Positions 10,179 through 19,633 of a DNA stretch of 64,000 bases are shown here, piece after piece. The position numbers and the translations under genes are program-made. The stretch lies in contig JAIUNU010000004.1 of NCBI GenBank assembly GCA_020161365.1, forward strand, positions 186,001 through 250,000, written 5' to 3'. Below the pieces are notes generated by a model. It was not told where the DNA came from and did no database searches. It was given only the letters and a program-made list of their open reading frames with translations. The stretch comes from Pseudomonadota bacterium. Its GTDB lineage: Bacteria; Pseudomonadota; Alphaproteobacteria; Caulobacterales; Caulobacteraceae. How positions within the stretch are numbered: position 1 is the stretch's first letter; each line of letters starts with the position of its first letter.

Positions 10179-10511
10179 ATGGCCCTGGAGTCCTCATCCG
10201 CGCCCGTGGGCGGCGTCGTCTTCTTCGAACGTCGAGAGCTCGACCAACTGATGCGCCTCTATGGGCGCATGGTGGCTGCGGGTGAGTGGCGCGACTACGG
10301 CATCGCCGGCTTGGCGGAGAGCGCGGTGTTCTCGATCTTTCGCCACGCAGCCGAGGCGCCGCTCTATCGGGTCGAGAAGCGTCCGGCCCTGGCCCGCAAG
10401 CAGGGCGCCTGGGCGGTCTATGGCCAGGGCGGCCAGATCCTCAAGCGCGGGCACGAGCTGACCCAGGTTCTGCGCGTCTTCGAGAAGGGCAAGTTCTCGG
10501 TCATCGACTGA
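10179..10511 (+). CDS. DUF2794 family protein
   Basis: 110 residues, full length for this alphaproteobacterial family. Conserved features are VVFFERRELDQLMRLYGRMVAAGEWRDY at the N-terminus, then PLYRVEKRPALARKQG, and the C-terminal ILKRGHELTQVLRVFE. No enzymatic motif is visible and the role is unknown. It is monocistronic, bounded by the sRNA locus and a bidirectional terminator. Confidence 0.9.
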   Translation: MALESSSAPVGGVVFFERRELDQLMRLYGRMVAAGEWRDYGIAGLAESAVFSIFRHAAEAPLYRVEKRPALARKQGAWAVYGQGGQILKRGHELTQVLRVFEKGKFSVID

Positions 10512-10536
10512 ACGCCGCACCGCTGGCCCAAACAAA

Positions 10537-10563
10537 AACCCCGGCGGATGGTCCGCCGGGGTT
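10537..10563. terminator. Bidirectional terminator between DUF2794 gene and Bax-inhibitor gene
   Basis: A perfect 12-bp stem (10537-10548 with 10552-10563) with a 3-base loop lies between convergent genes. The T-run (TTTTTGTTT) is on the minus-strand side, so termination should be strongest for the gene at 10595-11347. Confidence 0.85.
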
Positions 10564-10594
10564 ATCGTCATCGCCAGACGATGAAGAAGTCCGC

Positions 10595-11347
10595 CTATTC
10601 CCGATTGCCGCCCAGGAACGACAGCAGGAATTGGAACAGGTTGATGAAGTTGATGTAGAGGCTCAGCGCGCCGAAGTTGGTGGCCACGGCCATCGAGGCG
10701 CGGTCGCCGCCCAGTTCGTAATAGGTCATCTTCAGGCGCTGGGTGTCGTAGGCGATCAGGCCCGAGAAGATGAACACGCCCAGCACGTTGATGGCGAACA
10801 TCAGCGCGGGGCTCTTCAGGAAGATGCTGACCAGCGAGGCGACGACCAGGCCGATGACGCCCATCATCAGGAAGCTGCCGAAGCCGGTCAGATCCTTCTT
10901 GGTGGTGTAGCCGAACAGGCTGAGACCGCCGAAGGCGGTGGCGGTGACGAAGAAGGTCGCCGCGACCGACTCGCCCGTGTAGCGCAGGACGACCGAGCCC
11001 AAGGAGGCGCCGATCAGCGCGACGATGGTCCAGTACAGCGCGCCGGCCGTTTGCGGCTTGGGGTTACGCAGCGCGAAGCCCGCCACCAGCATCAGCACCA
11101 GCGGCGCGAAGGCCACCACCAGATAGAGCGGGGTCACGCCGACCAGACGGTCGCCCTGCACCACGAACATCAGGTCGCGGATCGCCGGGACCGAAGAGGT
11201 GGCGTAGGCCAGAGCGCCCGAGACCACGAGACCCGCCGCCACCTTGTTGTAGACGCCGAGCATGAATTTGCGCAGGCCGGCGTCAACCGACATGTCGGCG
11301 CGATCCGCCGGGATCGAGCGCGCATAGCCGCGGTTGAAGTCGTTCAT
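10595..11347 (-). CDS. Bax inhibitor-1/YccA family membrane protein
   Basis: 250 residues from the ATG at 11347 (MNDFNRGYARS); the longer frame to 11488 adds an unlikely Arg-rich leader. Seven membrane helices with the UPF0005/TEGT pattern, including the late segment FGALSLYINFINLFQFLLSFLG, where family members such as bacterial BsYetJ carry the acidic residues used for pH-gated calcium leak. Inner-membrane protein; the physiological role in alphaproteobacteria is not known. Divergent from the aldo/keto reductase gene. Confidence 0.92.
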   Translation of the reverse strand: MNDFNRGYARSIPADRADMSVDAGLRKFMLGVYNKVAAGLVVSGALAYATSSVPAIRDLMFVVQGDRLVGVTPLYLVVAFAPLVLMLVAGFALRNPKPQTAGALYWTIVALIGASLGSVVLRYTGESVAATFFVTATAFGGLSLFGYTTKKDLTGFGSFLMMGVIGLVVASLVSIFLKSPALMFAINVLGVFIFSGLIAYDTQRLKMTYYELGGDRASMAVATNFGALSLYINFINLFQFLLSFLGGNRE

Positions 11348-11549
11348 CGAATAAGCCCTTGAGCTAGGCGTCCACCATGGACGCTCACCAAATATCGGGT
11401 GTCCTCGCCGTTCGCGCAATCCCCCGCGAGATGCGTTCATGGTATGCGTTCGCGAAATTGTGCTCGGGTCCGCTGCCGCCGCGTCCATCTTGCGAGAGTT
11501 CCGTCGACCCCTCTACAACGCGGATCCTGCGCAAAAAGAGGCATCCCCG

Positions 11550-12602
11550 ATGGAATACGCCAAGCTCGGCCGAACGGACGTGACGGTTTCGCGCTGCTGC
11601 CTCGGAACCATGACCTGGGGCTCGCAGAACTCCGAGGCCGAGGCGCACGAGCAGATGGACTACGCGCTGAGCCGGGGCGTCAATTTCTGGGATACGGCGG
11701 AGCTGTACGCCAGCCCGCCCAATCCTGAGACCCAGGGCCTGACCGAGACCTATATTGGCTCGTGGCTGCGCAAGACCGGTAAGCGATCCGAGATCGTGCT
11801 GGCCTCCAAGGTCGCCGGCCAGGGCGCGGCGTTCGGCGGCCTGCCCTGGCTACGCAAGGACGGCGCGGTGACCCGCCAGACGAAGGCCCAGATCGACGAG
11901 GCTGTCGAGGGCTCGCTGCGTCGCCTGGGAACCGACTACCTCGACCTCTATCAACTGCACTGGCCGGACCGCCGGGTGCGTGTGTTCGGCGGCCAGACCT
12001 TCAAGGACTACAGCCTGGAGTTCGAGAGCTTCGGCGACATTCTTCTGGCGCTCGACGCCCACGTGAAGAAGGGCAATATCCGCCATGTCGGGGTGTCCAA
12101 CGAGTTTCCCTGGGGCGTGATGCGGTTCCTGTCGGAAAGCGACACGCGCGGCCTGCCCCGCATCGCCTCGATCCAGAACGCCTATCACCTGGCCAACCGC
12201 ACGTTCGAATACGGCCTGGCCGAGATCGCCATGCGCGAGCAGGTCGGGCTCCTGGCCTATTCGCCGCTGGCCCAGGGTCAGTTGACCGGCAAGTACCTGG
12301 ACGGCGCGCTGCCGGCGGGTTCGCGCAAGGCGCTCTACGACCGGATGCAGCGCTACGAGGGCCCCGGCGCGCTGGAGGCGTTCCGGAGTTATGTCGATCT
12401 GGCGCGCACGCACGGCCTGGATCCCGCCCAGCTGGCGCTCAAGTTCTGCGACGCGCGGCCGTTCGTCACGTCCACCATCATCGGCGCCACCTCGATGGCG
12501 CAGCTGAAGACGAATATCGACGCCTTCGACCTGACCTGGACCGACGAGCTGGAAAAGGCGGTCGAGGCCATCCACCTGCGTCACCCCAATCCGTGCCCGT
12601 AA
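11550..12602 (+). CDS. Aldo/keto reductase, Tas-like
   Basis: 350-residue TIM-barrel NADPH-dependent oxidoreductase from the ATG at 11550. Catalytic Asp and Tyr are in NFWDTAELY, the Lys in VLASKV and the His in YQLHWPD. The long insert and overall length resemble the Tas/potassium-channel beta subgroup. The frame upstream to 11439 overlaps the promoter region and is not needed. The true substrate is unknown. thpR starts 8 bases after the stop, so the two are probably co-transcribed. Confidence 0.93.
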   Translation: MEYAKLGRTDVTVSRCCLGTMTWGSQNSEAEAHEQMDYALSRGVNFWDTAELYASPPNPETQGLTETYIGSWLRKTGKRSEIVLASKVAGQGAAFGGLPWLRKDGAVTRQTKAQIDEAVEGSLRRLGTDYLDLYQLHWPDRRVRVFGGQTFKDYSLEFESFGDILLALDAHVKKGNIRHVGVSNEFPWGVMRFLSESDTRGLPRIASIQNAYHLANRTFEYGLAEIAMREQVGLLAYSPLAQGQLTGKYLDGALPAGSRKALYDRMQRYEGPGALEAFRSYVDLARTHGLDPAQLALKFCDARPFVTSTIIGATSMAQLKTNIDAFDLTWTDELEKAVEAIHLRHPNPCP

Positions 12603-12609
12603 AGCACCG

Positions 12610-13149
12610 ATGATCCGTCTCTTCACCGCCATCGCTATCCCGCCCGAGATCGGCCAGGGGCTGCTGCCGCGTCAGTACGGGATCGAGGCGGCGCGGTGGC
12701 GGCCGCTCGAGGCCTTCCACATCACGCTGCGCTTCGTCGGCGATGTCGCCGAGGATGTCGCCGCCGATCTGGACGAAGCCCTGGCCGAGATTGATGCGCC
12801 CGGCTTCGACCTGGCGCTGGCCGGCGCGGGGTCGTTCGGAGAAGGCGCCGACATCCACGCGGTTTGGGCCGGGGTGGACGAAAGCGCGCCCCTTCGTCAG
12901 CTCCAGAAGGCTCACGAGCGCGCGGCGCGAACCGCAGGCCTGAAGCCGGAAAGCCGCCTCTACACGCCGCACGTGACCCTGGCCTACCTGAAGCGCCCGT
13001 CGGTTCCAGAGGTCGGCGCCTGGCTGCAGGCCAATAACCTTCTGCGGTCGCCGGCCTTCCGGGTCGATCGCTTCGGTCTCTATTCTAGCTGGCAGACGCG
13101 CGAGGGCTCGGCCTACCGGCTGGAACGAGAGTATACGCTCCGCGCCTGA
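12610..13149 (+). CDS. thpR: RNA 2',3'-cyclic phosphodiesterase
   Basis: 179-residue 2H phosphoesterase. The two HxT catalytic motifs are present as HITLRFVG (near residue 37) and HVTLAYLK (near residue 120). Family members hydrolyse RNA 2',3'-cyclic ends and can ligate tRNA halves in vitro. It follows the aldo/keto reductase closely and stops adjacent to the convergent DUF2237 gene with no gap. Confidence 0.92.
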   Translation: MIRLFTAIAIPPEIGQGLLPRQYGIEAARWRPLEAFHITLRFVGDVAEDVAADLDEALAEIDAPGFDLALAGAGSFGEGADIHAVWAGVDESAPLRQLQKAHERAARTAGLKPESRLYTPHVTLAYLKRPSVPEVGAWLQANNLLRSPAFRVDRFGLYSSWQTREGSAYRLEREYTLRA

Positions 13150-13533
13150 TCAGGCTGCAGCGTGGTCCTTCAGCACGCCCAGAGGAACGACCGCCAGCAT
13201 TTCCTCGTGCGTCGCCTCGAGCACGACCTGCGGCGCCATACCGGCGTCCAGCGCCTCCTTCCAGCGTCCGGCGCACAGGCACCAGCGGTCGCCGGGCTTC
13301 AGACCGGGGAAGGCCAGGTCCGGGCGGGGCGTGGAGAGGTCGTTGCCCTGGGCCTTCGAGAAGGCGAGGAACGCGCTGGTCATCACGGCGCACACCGTGT
13401 GCAGGCCCAGATCGTGCGGACCCGTCTCGCAGCAGCCGTTGCGGTAGAAGCCTGTGACGGGGTCCAGCGAGCACGGCGCCAGCGCTGTTCCGAGCACGTT
13501 GCGGGCGTCCTTGTCATAGCGCGTGATGGTCAT
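13150..13533 (-). CDS. DUF2237 family protein
   Basis: 127 residues from the ATG at 13533 (MTITRYDKDARNVLG). The family markers are all here: CSLDPVTGFYRNGCCETGPHDLGLHTVCAVMT followed by WCLCAGRW, giving a set of conserved Cys and His that could bind a metal. The function of DUF2237 is unknown. A longer frame to 13647 exists but its added N-terminus is not family-like. Confidence 0.87.
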   Translation of the reverse strand: MTITRYDKDARNVLGTALAPCSLDPVTGFYRNGCCETGPHDLGLHTVCAVMTSAFLAFSKAQGNDLSTPRPDLAFPGLKPGDRWCLCAGRWKEALDAGMAPQVVLEATHEEMLAVVPLGVLKDHAAA

Positions 13534-13667
13534 GGGCGGATCCTGCGCCCGCGCACGAGAGGCGACAAGTCGCTTCCCCGTGGCGATGATTTCAGCCGAA
13601 AGGCTTTTGCTGCGTCGCAGCAATGCTAAGGTCGCCGCAAAGCACAAAAGACCGCAGGGGAGTTCCC

Positions 13668-14555
13668 ATGACCACCGCCCAAGCCCATCGTCCGCGTCGC
13701 AGCGCGCTCTATATGCCCGCGTCCAACGCCAAGGCGGTCGAGAAGGCTCGCAGCCTCGACGCCGACGTGATCATCCTTGACCTGGAAGACGCCGTCGCGC
13801 CCGAGATGAAGCCGGCGGCCCGCGAGGCCGCGGTAGCGGCGGTCAAGGCGGGCGGCTTTGGTCCCCGCGAGGTGGTGATCCGGGTCAACGGAATCGACAC
13901 GCCGTGGGGCGCCGAAGACCTGGCCGCCGCCGCCGAGGCGGGGCCGGACGCGGTGCTCGTTCCCAAGGTCAACGACGCCGCTGACGTTCGCCTTTACGAC
14001 CAGCACCTGACGTCGGCGCCGCCCAGCACCCGCCTATGGACCATGATCGAGACGGCGAAGGCGGCTTTCCACCTGTGGGAGATCGCCGAGGCCAGGCATG
14101 CCACCCGCCTGTCGGCTTGGGTCATGGGCGTCAACGACTTCGCCAAGGAGATGCGGGCGCGCCAGACCCCCGATCGCGCGCCCTTCCTGCCCTTGTTGAC
14201 CCTTTCGGTCGCCGCCGCGCGGGGCCATGGCCTGACGATCCTGGACGGCGTGCACAACGACATTGAGGACCTCGCGGCGCTTGAGGCGGTCTGTGTCCAG
14301 GGCGTCGATTTCGGCTTCGACGGCAAGACCCTGATCCATCCCAAGCATCTGGAAATCTGCAATCGCGTGTTCTCGCCGTCGCCTGAGGACGTGGCCTGGA
14401 GCCAGGCGGTGATCGCCGCCTTCAACGCGCCCGAAAATGCTGGCAAAGGCGCTCTGCGCGTCGACGGAAAGATGGCCGAACGCTTGCATCTGGCGCAGGC
14501 AGAGCGTCTTGTCGCGGTGGCGGAAGCCATTTCGGGACGATCGGCGGAAGCTTAG
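13668..14555 (+). CDS. HpcH/HpaI-type CoA-ester lyase, CitE-like
   Basis: 295 residues from the ATG at 13668, with a GCAGGGGAG ribosome site upstream. TIM-barrel CitE/malyl-CoA lyase family: RRSALYMPASNAKAVEKA, then the metal and substrate loop ILDLEDAV, WTMIETAKA with a catalytic Glu, and DGKTLIHPKH near the end. Such enzymes cleave or hydrolyse malyl-, methylmalyl- or citramalyl-CoA. A mesaconyl-CoA hydratase-like gene lies 1.5 kb downstream on the other strand, so a role in C4/C5 CoA-ester turnover is plausible; the exact substrate is not decidable here. Confidence 0.88.
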   Translation: MTTAQAHRPRRSALYMPASNAKAVEKARSLDADVIILDLEDAVAPEMKPAAREAAVAAVKAGGFGPREVVIRVNGIDTPWGAEDLAAAAEAGPDAVLVPKVNDAADVRLYDQHLTSAPPSTRLWTMIETAKAAFHLWEIAEARHATRLSAWVMGVNDFAKEMRARQTPDRAPFLPLLTLSVAAARGHGLTILDGVHNDIEDLAALEAVCVQGVDFGFDGKTLIHPKHLEICNRVFSPSPEDVAWSQAVIAAFNAPENAGKGALRVDGKMAERLHLAQAERLVAVAEAISGRSAEA

Positions 14556-14574
14556 GCGGCGTTTGAAGGTTTCT

Positions 14575-15615
14575 ATGCGGGCTATCGTTCTATCCGTCGT
14601 CCTGGTGGCCAGCCCCGCGCTGGCCCAGCAGCAGACCCCGGCGACGACTCCGCCCGCAGACTATGTGCCGACCTTCGGGACGCAGGGTCCTCCGCTGAGC
14701 GCCCGGCCGGCTGTTCCGGTCGCGGCCGGGGCCGATGCGCCGGTCAACACCGCGCCTCAGGCCGCGCCGTCGGGCGCGGATCCTGCTCAAGTCCCGGAAG
14801 CTCTGGACCCCCTGGCCGACTTGATCGCCCAGAGCGCCCAGACTTTGGACGAGGAAGCCGCCGAAACCGCTGAAGCGCCGGCGCCGCGCCGTCGCGCGCG
14901 TATCCTGCCGATTCCGCCCCCCGAGCCGGAAGCCCCAGCGGCGCCCGGCGCCTACCTGACGACCGCCCAGATCTATGAACTGAGGGTCAAGGGCTCCATT
15001 GCGGCGGCGCAGAACCTGCAAGGTCCGCTCGATGGCGGCTGGAGGGTCACAGGCGCGCAGGGCGGGGAGCTCTATGCGCTGCAGATCGTCGACAAGGCGG
15101 GCGGCGCAAGCGAGCTGGAAGGCGCCTGGCGTGACGTGCGGCGGCCGGGGTCTGTGGGTTCGACCGGCCTGATCGACGACCTGCGCCGCGAGGGCGACCA
15201 GATCATCGCCCGTTTCAGCCCGCGCGGCGGCGAGTCGGCCGTGCTCACCCTGCGCCCCGCCGCTGATGAGGTCTGGTCGGGCGAACTGCTCGAGAACGGT
15301 TCGTCCGTGGCCGTGCGGGCCGAGCGCCTCCTGCCCCAGGCGCCGCCAGGCTATGAATCACAGGGGCGAGGCCCCTATGTCTGGCCGCCGCGCGTGGTCG
15401 CCAGCCGTCCCGCGCCGGCCGCCGCCGCCGCGCCGGTCTGTTCCACCAAGGGCAAGAAGGGCAAGGCCCTGAAGGCGGCCAAAGCCAAGTGCGCCGCCGC
15501 CGCCAAGAAGAGCAAGGCCTCGGCCGGCAAGAAGGGCAAGTCCAAGGCCACCGCCGCGCGCAAGGGCAAGGCCAAGGCGACGCCAGCCAAGAGCGCCAAG
15601 AAAAAGAAGCGCTAG
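14575..15615 (+). CDS. Secreted protein with lysine-rich histone-like tail
   Basis: 346 residues from the ATG at 14575, beginning 20 bases after the lyase stop. A signal peptide (MRAIVLSVVLVASPALAQ) is followed by a Pro/Ala-rich region. A central globular part (about 130-270) starts at AYLTTAQIYELRVKGSIAAAQ and includes GPLDGGWRVTG. The last 60 residues consist of Lys, Ala, Gly and Ser repeats of the AKSKG type, like histone H1 tails. The central part is not recognised. A positively charged tail on an exported protein suggests binding to anionic envelope polymers, which is inference. Confidence 0.75.
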   Translation: MRAIVLSVVLVASPALAQQQTPATTPPADYVPTFGTQGPPLSARPAVPVAAGADAPVNTAPQAAPSGADPAQVPEALDPLADLIAQSAQTLDEEAAETAEAPAPRRRARILPIPPPEPEAPAAPGAYLTTAQIYELRVKGSIAAAQNLQGPLDGGWRVTGAQGGELYALQIVDKAGGASELEGAWRDVRRPGSVGSTGLIDDLRREGDQIIARFSPRGGESAVLTLRPAADEVWSGELLENGSSVAVRAERLLPQAPPGYESQGRGPYVWPPRVVASRPAPAAAAAPVCSTKGKKGKALKAAKAKCAAAAKKSKASAGKKGKSKATAARKGKAKATPAKSAKKKKR

Positions 15616-15629
15616 AGCTACGGAGGACC

Positions 15630-15668
15630 AGAGCATTTCTCCAATCCAAACAGATCGGAAGATGCTCT
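15630..15668. repeat. Short palindromic intergenic repeat with AGAGC...GCTCT ends
   Basis: AGAGCAT at 15630-15636 pairs with ATGCTCT at 15662-15668 around a 25-base centre. It sits between convergent genes (ends 15615 and 15667) and may also act as their terminator. End sequences resemble the palindromes at 26192-26300, suggesting one dispersed family. Confidence 0.55.
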
Positions 15669-16092
15669 AGACCGCCAGGGCTGCGCGGGCGGCCGTGATC
15701 GCCGTGTCGCGAACCTCGGCCGGGTAAGCCTCGGCTGGGCTGTGGCCCCAGACCGGGCCCGGCCAGGCGGGATCGCCCGGGCGCCGTCCGACGACATGGA
15801 CATGCAGCTGGGCGGTGACATTGCCCAGGGCCCCGATATTCAACTTGTCGACCGCCAGGCCGAGCGTGGACCCGATCGCGCGGACGGCGGATCCGGCATG
15901 GAGGGTTTCCTCAAGAAGCTGGACGCGATCAGCGGGGCTCAGATCCTCCAGCTCCCGCAGACCGGGCCGGCGCGGGATCAGCACCAGCCAGGGATAGCGC
16001 GCGTCGTCCTGCAGCCTGATCTCGCACAGCGGCAGCTGGATCACCGCATGCGAGGTCGCCACGAACGCCGGGTCCAGCGCGAACTCAGCCAC
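15667..16092 (-). CDS. HIT family protein
   Basis: 141-residue histidine-triad nucleotide hydrolase-like protein. The triad motif appears as QLHVHVVGR, so the last His of the usual HxHxH is not in the canonical position, as in the alphaproteobacterial subgroup. The N-terminus (FALDPAFVATSHAVIQLPLC) and DDARYPWLVLIPRR are characteristic. Probable substrates are dinucleoside polyphosphates or AMP conjugates. It overlaps the 3' end of the MaoC-type gene by 8 bases on the same strand and is probably in its operon. Confidence 0.88.
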   Translation of the reverse strand: MAEFALDPAFVATSHAVIQLPLCEIRLQDDARYPWLVLIPRRPGLRELEDLSPADRVQLLEETLHAGSAVRAIGSTLGLAVDKLNIGALGNVTAQLHVHVVGRRPGDPAWPGPVWGHSPAEAYPAEVRDTAITAARAALAV

Positions 16093-17131
16093 GCTTGGGA
16101 ACCGCCGCCCAGTAGTCGAAGTCGAGGATGACGGCCGGGTCGTAGACCCCGTCGGCGTCCTTGTCCGGGAAGGCGTCGCAGGGCTTGTCCTTCGTGGCCA
16201 CCAGACGCAGCCGCAGAGCGCCGGCGGCGCCGAGATCCGCCTTGTCCAGCACCTCGCTCCAGGCGAACACCGTGCCGCCGGCGAAGAACGGCGCCACGTG
16301 GCGCCCGCCGTTGATGGCCAGGATCAGGCCGGCGTTTTGCAGGCCGTTGAACGATAGCGCCTTGGCCGTCGAGATCACCACGCCGCCATAGACCAGGCGC
16401 TTGCCGGACGGGTCCTTGGCGCGCTCGAACTGGTTGAAGTGAACCTTGGCGGTGTTCTGCCACAGGCGCGTGGCCATCTGGTGCTCGGCTTCTTCCACCG
16501 CCATGCCGTCGACATGGTCGATCTTTTCGCCGATCGCGTAGTCCTCGAAGGCGTGCGGAGCGCCAGCCAGCGACCAGTCATAGGCGGAGAAGTCGAGGCC
16601 TTGCGGCAGCGTCAGGTCGGCGGGCGCCACCGCGCCGGCCAGGGACGGGACGGTCTGCTCAGCGATCTCGGCCTCGGCGTCGCGCTTGCGCACCATCACC
16701 CAGCGCACATAGCTCAGCACCGCCTCGCCCCGCTGGTTCACGCCCGTGGTGCGGACATAGACGACGCCGGTCTTACGGTTGGAGTTTTCCTTCAGCCCGA
16801 TGACGTCGGAGACGGCGCTCAGCGTGTCGCCCGGGAAGACCGGCGCCAGGAAGCGGCCCTCGGCGTAGCCGAGATTCGCGACGGCGTTCAGGCTGATGTC
16901 GGGCACGGTCTTGCCGAACACCACGTGGAACGCGATCAGCGGGTCGACGGGGGCGGACATAAGGCCGCACCCTTGCGCGAAGGCGTCCGAGGAAAACAGC
17001 GAGAAGCGCGGGCCGTAGAGCGCGGTGTAGAGCGCCACATCCCCCGCCGTCACGGTGCGCGGCGTGGCGTGGACCAGTCTCTGGCCCAGTCGGAAGTCTT
17101 CGAAATAGTTCCCCGGATCGGTCTTGCTCAT
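16085..17131 (-). CDS. MaoC-family dehydratase, mesaconyl-CoA hydratase-like
   Basis: 348 residues with two hot-dog folds. The N-terminus (NYFEDFRLGQRLVHATPRTVT) and DPLIAFHVVFGKTVPDISLNAVANLGYAEG match the Mch/beta-methylmalyl-CoA dehydratase group, which interconverts mesaconyl-CoA and beta-methylmalyl-CoA. That reaction feeds malyl-CoA lyase, and a CitE-type lyase is encoded nearby at 13668. Whether the host runs the ethylmalonyl-CoA pathway or only degrades C5 acids cannot be told from this window. First gene of a two-gene unit with the HIT gene. Confidence 0.85.
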   Translation of the reverse strand: MSKTDPGNYFEDFRLGQRLVHATPRTVTAGDVALYTALYGPRFSLFSSDAFAQGCGLMSAPVDPLIAFHVVFGKTVPDISLNAVANLGYAEGRFLAPVFPGDTLSAVSDVIGLKENSNRKTGVVYVRTTGVNQRGEAVLSYVRWVMVRKRDAEAEIAEQTVPSLAGAVAPADLTLPQGLDFSAYDWSLAGAPHAFEDYAIGEKIDHVDGMAVEEAEHQMATRLWQNTAKVHFNQFERAKDPSGKRLVYGGVVISTAKALSFNGLQNAGLILAINGGRHVAPFFAGGTVFAWSEVLDKADLGAAGALRLRLVATKDKPCDAFPDKDADGVYDPAVILDFDYWAAVPKRG

Positions 17132-17233
17132 CGTGCCCCTCGCCCCTGGCGCTCATTATCGTTGTTCAGACGACTTTGCCGCAGTGCAGCGAAACGGGAA
17201 AGAGGGCTTGAGGCGGGGCCGCTACGGGTCTAG

Positions 17234-18241
<1,008 letters not shown>

Positions 18242-18265
18242 GCGACTTTCGACTCAAGAACGACG

Positions 18266-18297
18266 AAGGGCGGCTCCTCGCGGGGCCGCCCTTTTTC
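18266..18297 (+). terminator. Rho-independent terminator of mdh
   Basis: A 12-bp stem (18266-18277 with 18282-18293) with a TCGC tetraloop and a T-run, 24 bases after the mdh stop. Stem and loop design closely resemble the acnA terminator at 8755. Confidence 0.88.
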
Positions 18298-18302
18298 TAT
18301 GT

Positions 18303-18734
18303 TTAGTGCGCCGCGTCGCCCGGTTCCTGGGAGATCTCCTCTAGGGTCTTGCCGACCTGCTTGGCGCCATAGTCCTTGGCCACGTCGCCCAGCGATAGGA
18401 TGCCAGTCAGATTGCCGGAGTCGTTCAGCACGACCAGACGTCGGACCTGATGGTTGGCCATCTTGGCCGTGGCGTCGGCGAGGACGTCGTCTTCTTTCAC
18501 CGAGAGCACCTCGCCGTCCGACATCACCTCGGAGACCGCGCTGTCGAAGCTGCGGCCCTCGGCGACGACGCGCAGGACGATGTCGCGGTCGGTGACCAGG
18601 CCGACCACCTTGCCGTCGTCGACCACGGGCACCACGCCGCTATCGACCTTGGCCATGGTCTCGGCGACCTGGCGGACGGTGTCGGAGGGACGGGCGACCG
18701 AGACCTGGCTGGTCATGGCGTCGCTGACTTTCAT
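18303..18734 (-). CDS. CBS-domain pair protein
   Basis: 143 residues from the ATG at 18734 made of two CBS motifs: MKVSDAMTSQVSVARPSDTVRQVAETM to GLVTDRDIVLRVV, and VSEVMSDGEVLSVKEDD to GILSLGDVAKD. Paired CBS domains bind adenosine nucleotides such as AMP, ATP or SAM and usually act as regulatory modules. Stand-alone proteins of this type have no known partner. It lies tail to tail with mdh. Confidence 0.92.
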   Translation of the reverse strand: MKVSDAMTSQVSVARPSDTVRQVAETMAKVDSGVVPVVDDGKVVGLVTDRDIVLRVVAEGRSFDSAVSEVMSDGEVLSVKEDDVLADATAKMANHQVRRLVVLNDSGNLTGILSLGDVAKDYGAKQVGKTLEEISQEPGDAAH

Positions 18735-18855
18735 GGCGGACCTCATCGGTTGCGAATGCGAAGCCCTAAAAACCCCCAGCGTCGCAGAACCGTTCCGCTT
18801 CCGGTCGACGCCGAGCGGCCCTATCTAGGCGCATCTCGTGCTTCCGGAGCTCCCC

Positions 18856-19362
18856 ATGTCGATCTCGATCCACCATGCCAGCGCGCCCGTGTTCATCCAG
18901 GGCCTCAGAGGTCTGAAGGGCGTGTTGACCAAGGCCGTCGCCCAGGTCGAGGCCAAGGGCTGGGATCCGGACGCGCTGCTGAAGGCGCGGCTCTATCCCG
19001 ACATGTTCCCGCTGATCCGCCAGGTCCAGATCGCCACCGACTTCGCCAAGGGCTGCTGCGCGCGTCTCGCGGGGCAGGAGGTTCCAGCCTGGGACGACGT
19101 CGAGACCAGCTTCGCCGAACTGATCGCCCGCATTGACCGCGCCATCGCCTATGTCGAGGGTCTGGACCCCGCAGCCTTCGACGGCGCCGAGGATCGCGAC
19201 ATCACCCTGACGCGTCGCGGCGAGACCAGCGTGGTCAAGGGGTTGGCCTACTTCCAGGGCCAGGCCCAGCCGAACTTCTTCTTCCACCTGACCACGGCCT
19301 ACGCGATCCTGCGCCACAACGGCGTCGAGGTCGGCAAGCGCGACTATCTCGGCATGGCGTAA
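18856..19362 (+). CDS. DUF1993 family protein
   Basis: 168 residues from the ATG at 18856, with CGGAGC upstream. The family pattern is clear: SIHHASAPVFIQGLRGLKGVLTKA at the N-terminus, AARLYPDMFPLIRQ-like RLYPDMFPLIRQVQIATDFAKG in the middle and FFFHLTTAYAILRHNGVEVGKRDYLG at the end. The DinB-like four-helix fold often holds a metal through His residues (HH and FHLTTAYAILRH). Function unknown. The gene is monocistronic and is followed by a dispersed repeat. Confidence 0.87.
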   Translation: MSISIHHASAPVFIQGLRGLKGVLTKAVAQVEAKGWDPDALLKARLYPDMFPLIRQVQIATDFAKGCCARLAGQEVPAWDDVETSFAELIARIDRAIAYVEGLDPAAFDGAEDRDITLTRRGETSVVKGLAYFQGQAQPNFFFHLTTAYAILRHNGVEVGKRDYLGMA

Positions 19363-19375
19363 CGACTTTCAGTCC

Positions 19376-19498
19376 GATCTCCCCGGCGAATGCCGGGGCC
19401 CAGATCCCAAGTCGGTGGCGCTCATTGGACAAGCTCAGCGCTGCTGGCGGACGCCCAATCGCTCCTCCATCTGGGTCCCGGCATTCGCCGGAAAGGTC
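19376..19498. repeat. Dispersed palindromic repeat, copy 1
   Basis: A 30-nt arm (19376-19405) with the self-complementary core CCCCGGCGAATGCCGGGG is followed about 60 bases later by the inverted arm (19469-19498) ATCTGGGTCCCGGCATTCGCCGG. Total length is about 123 bases. A second copy with the same layout is at 39494-39617. It fills much of the 397-base gap before ffh. Confidence 0.8.
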
Positions 19499-19633
19499 GG
19501 ATGGAGGGGTGCTTTTGACTCCGTAGGCTTTTTCAGCCATAAGCCCCGGCTTCCGGCGCTTTATCAGCAGCGCCTCCACCGTCACGACCCCGGCCTGTTA
19601 GCGCAGGATCCATCCGGACGAGGACGGCGAGGA

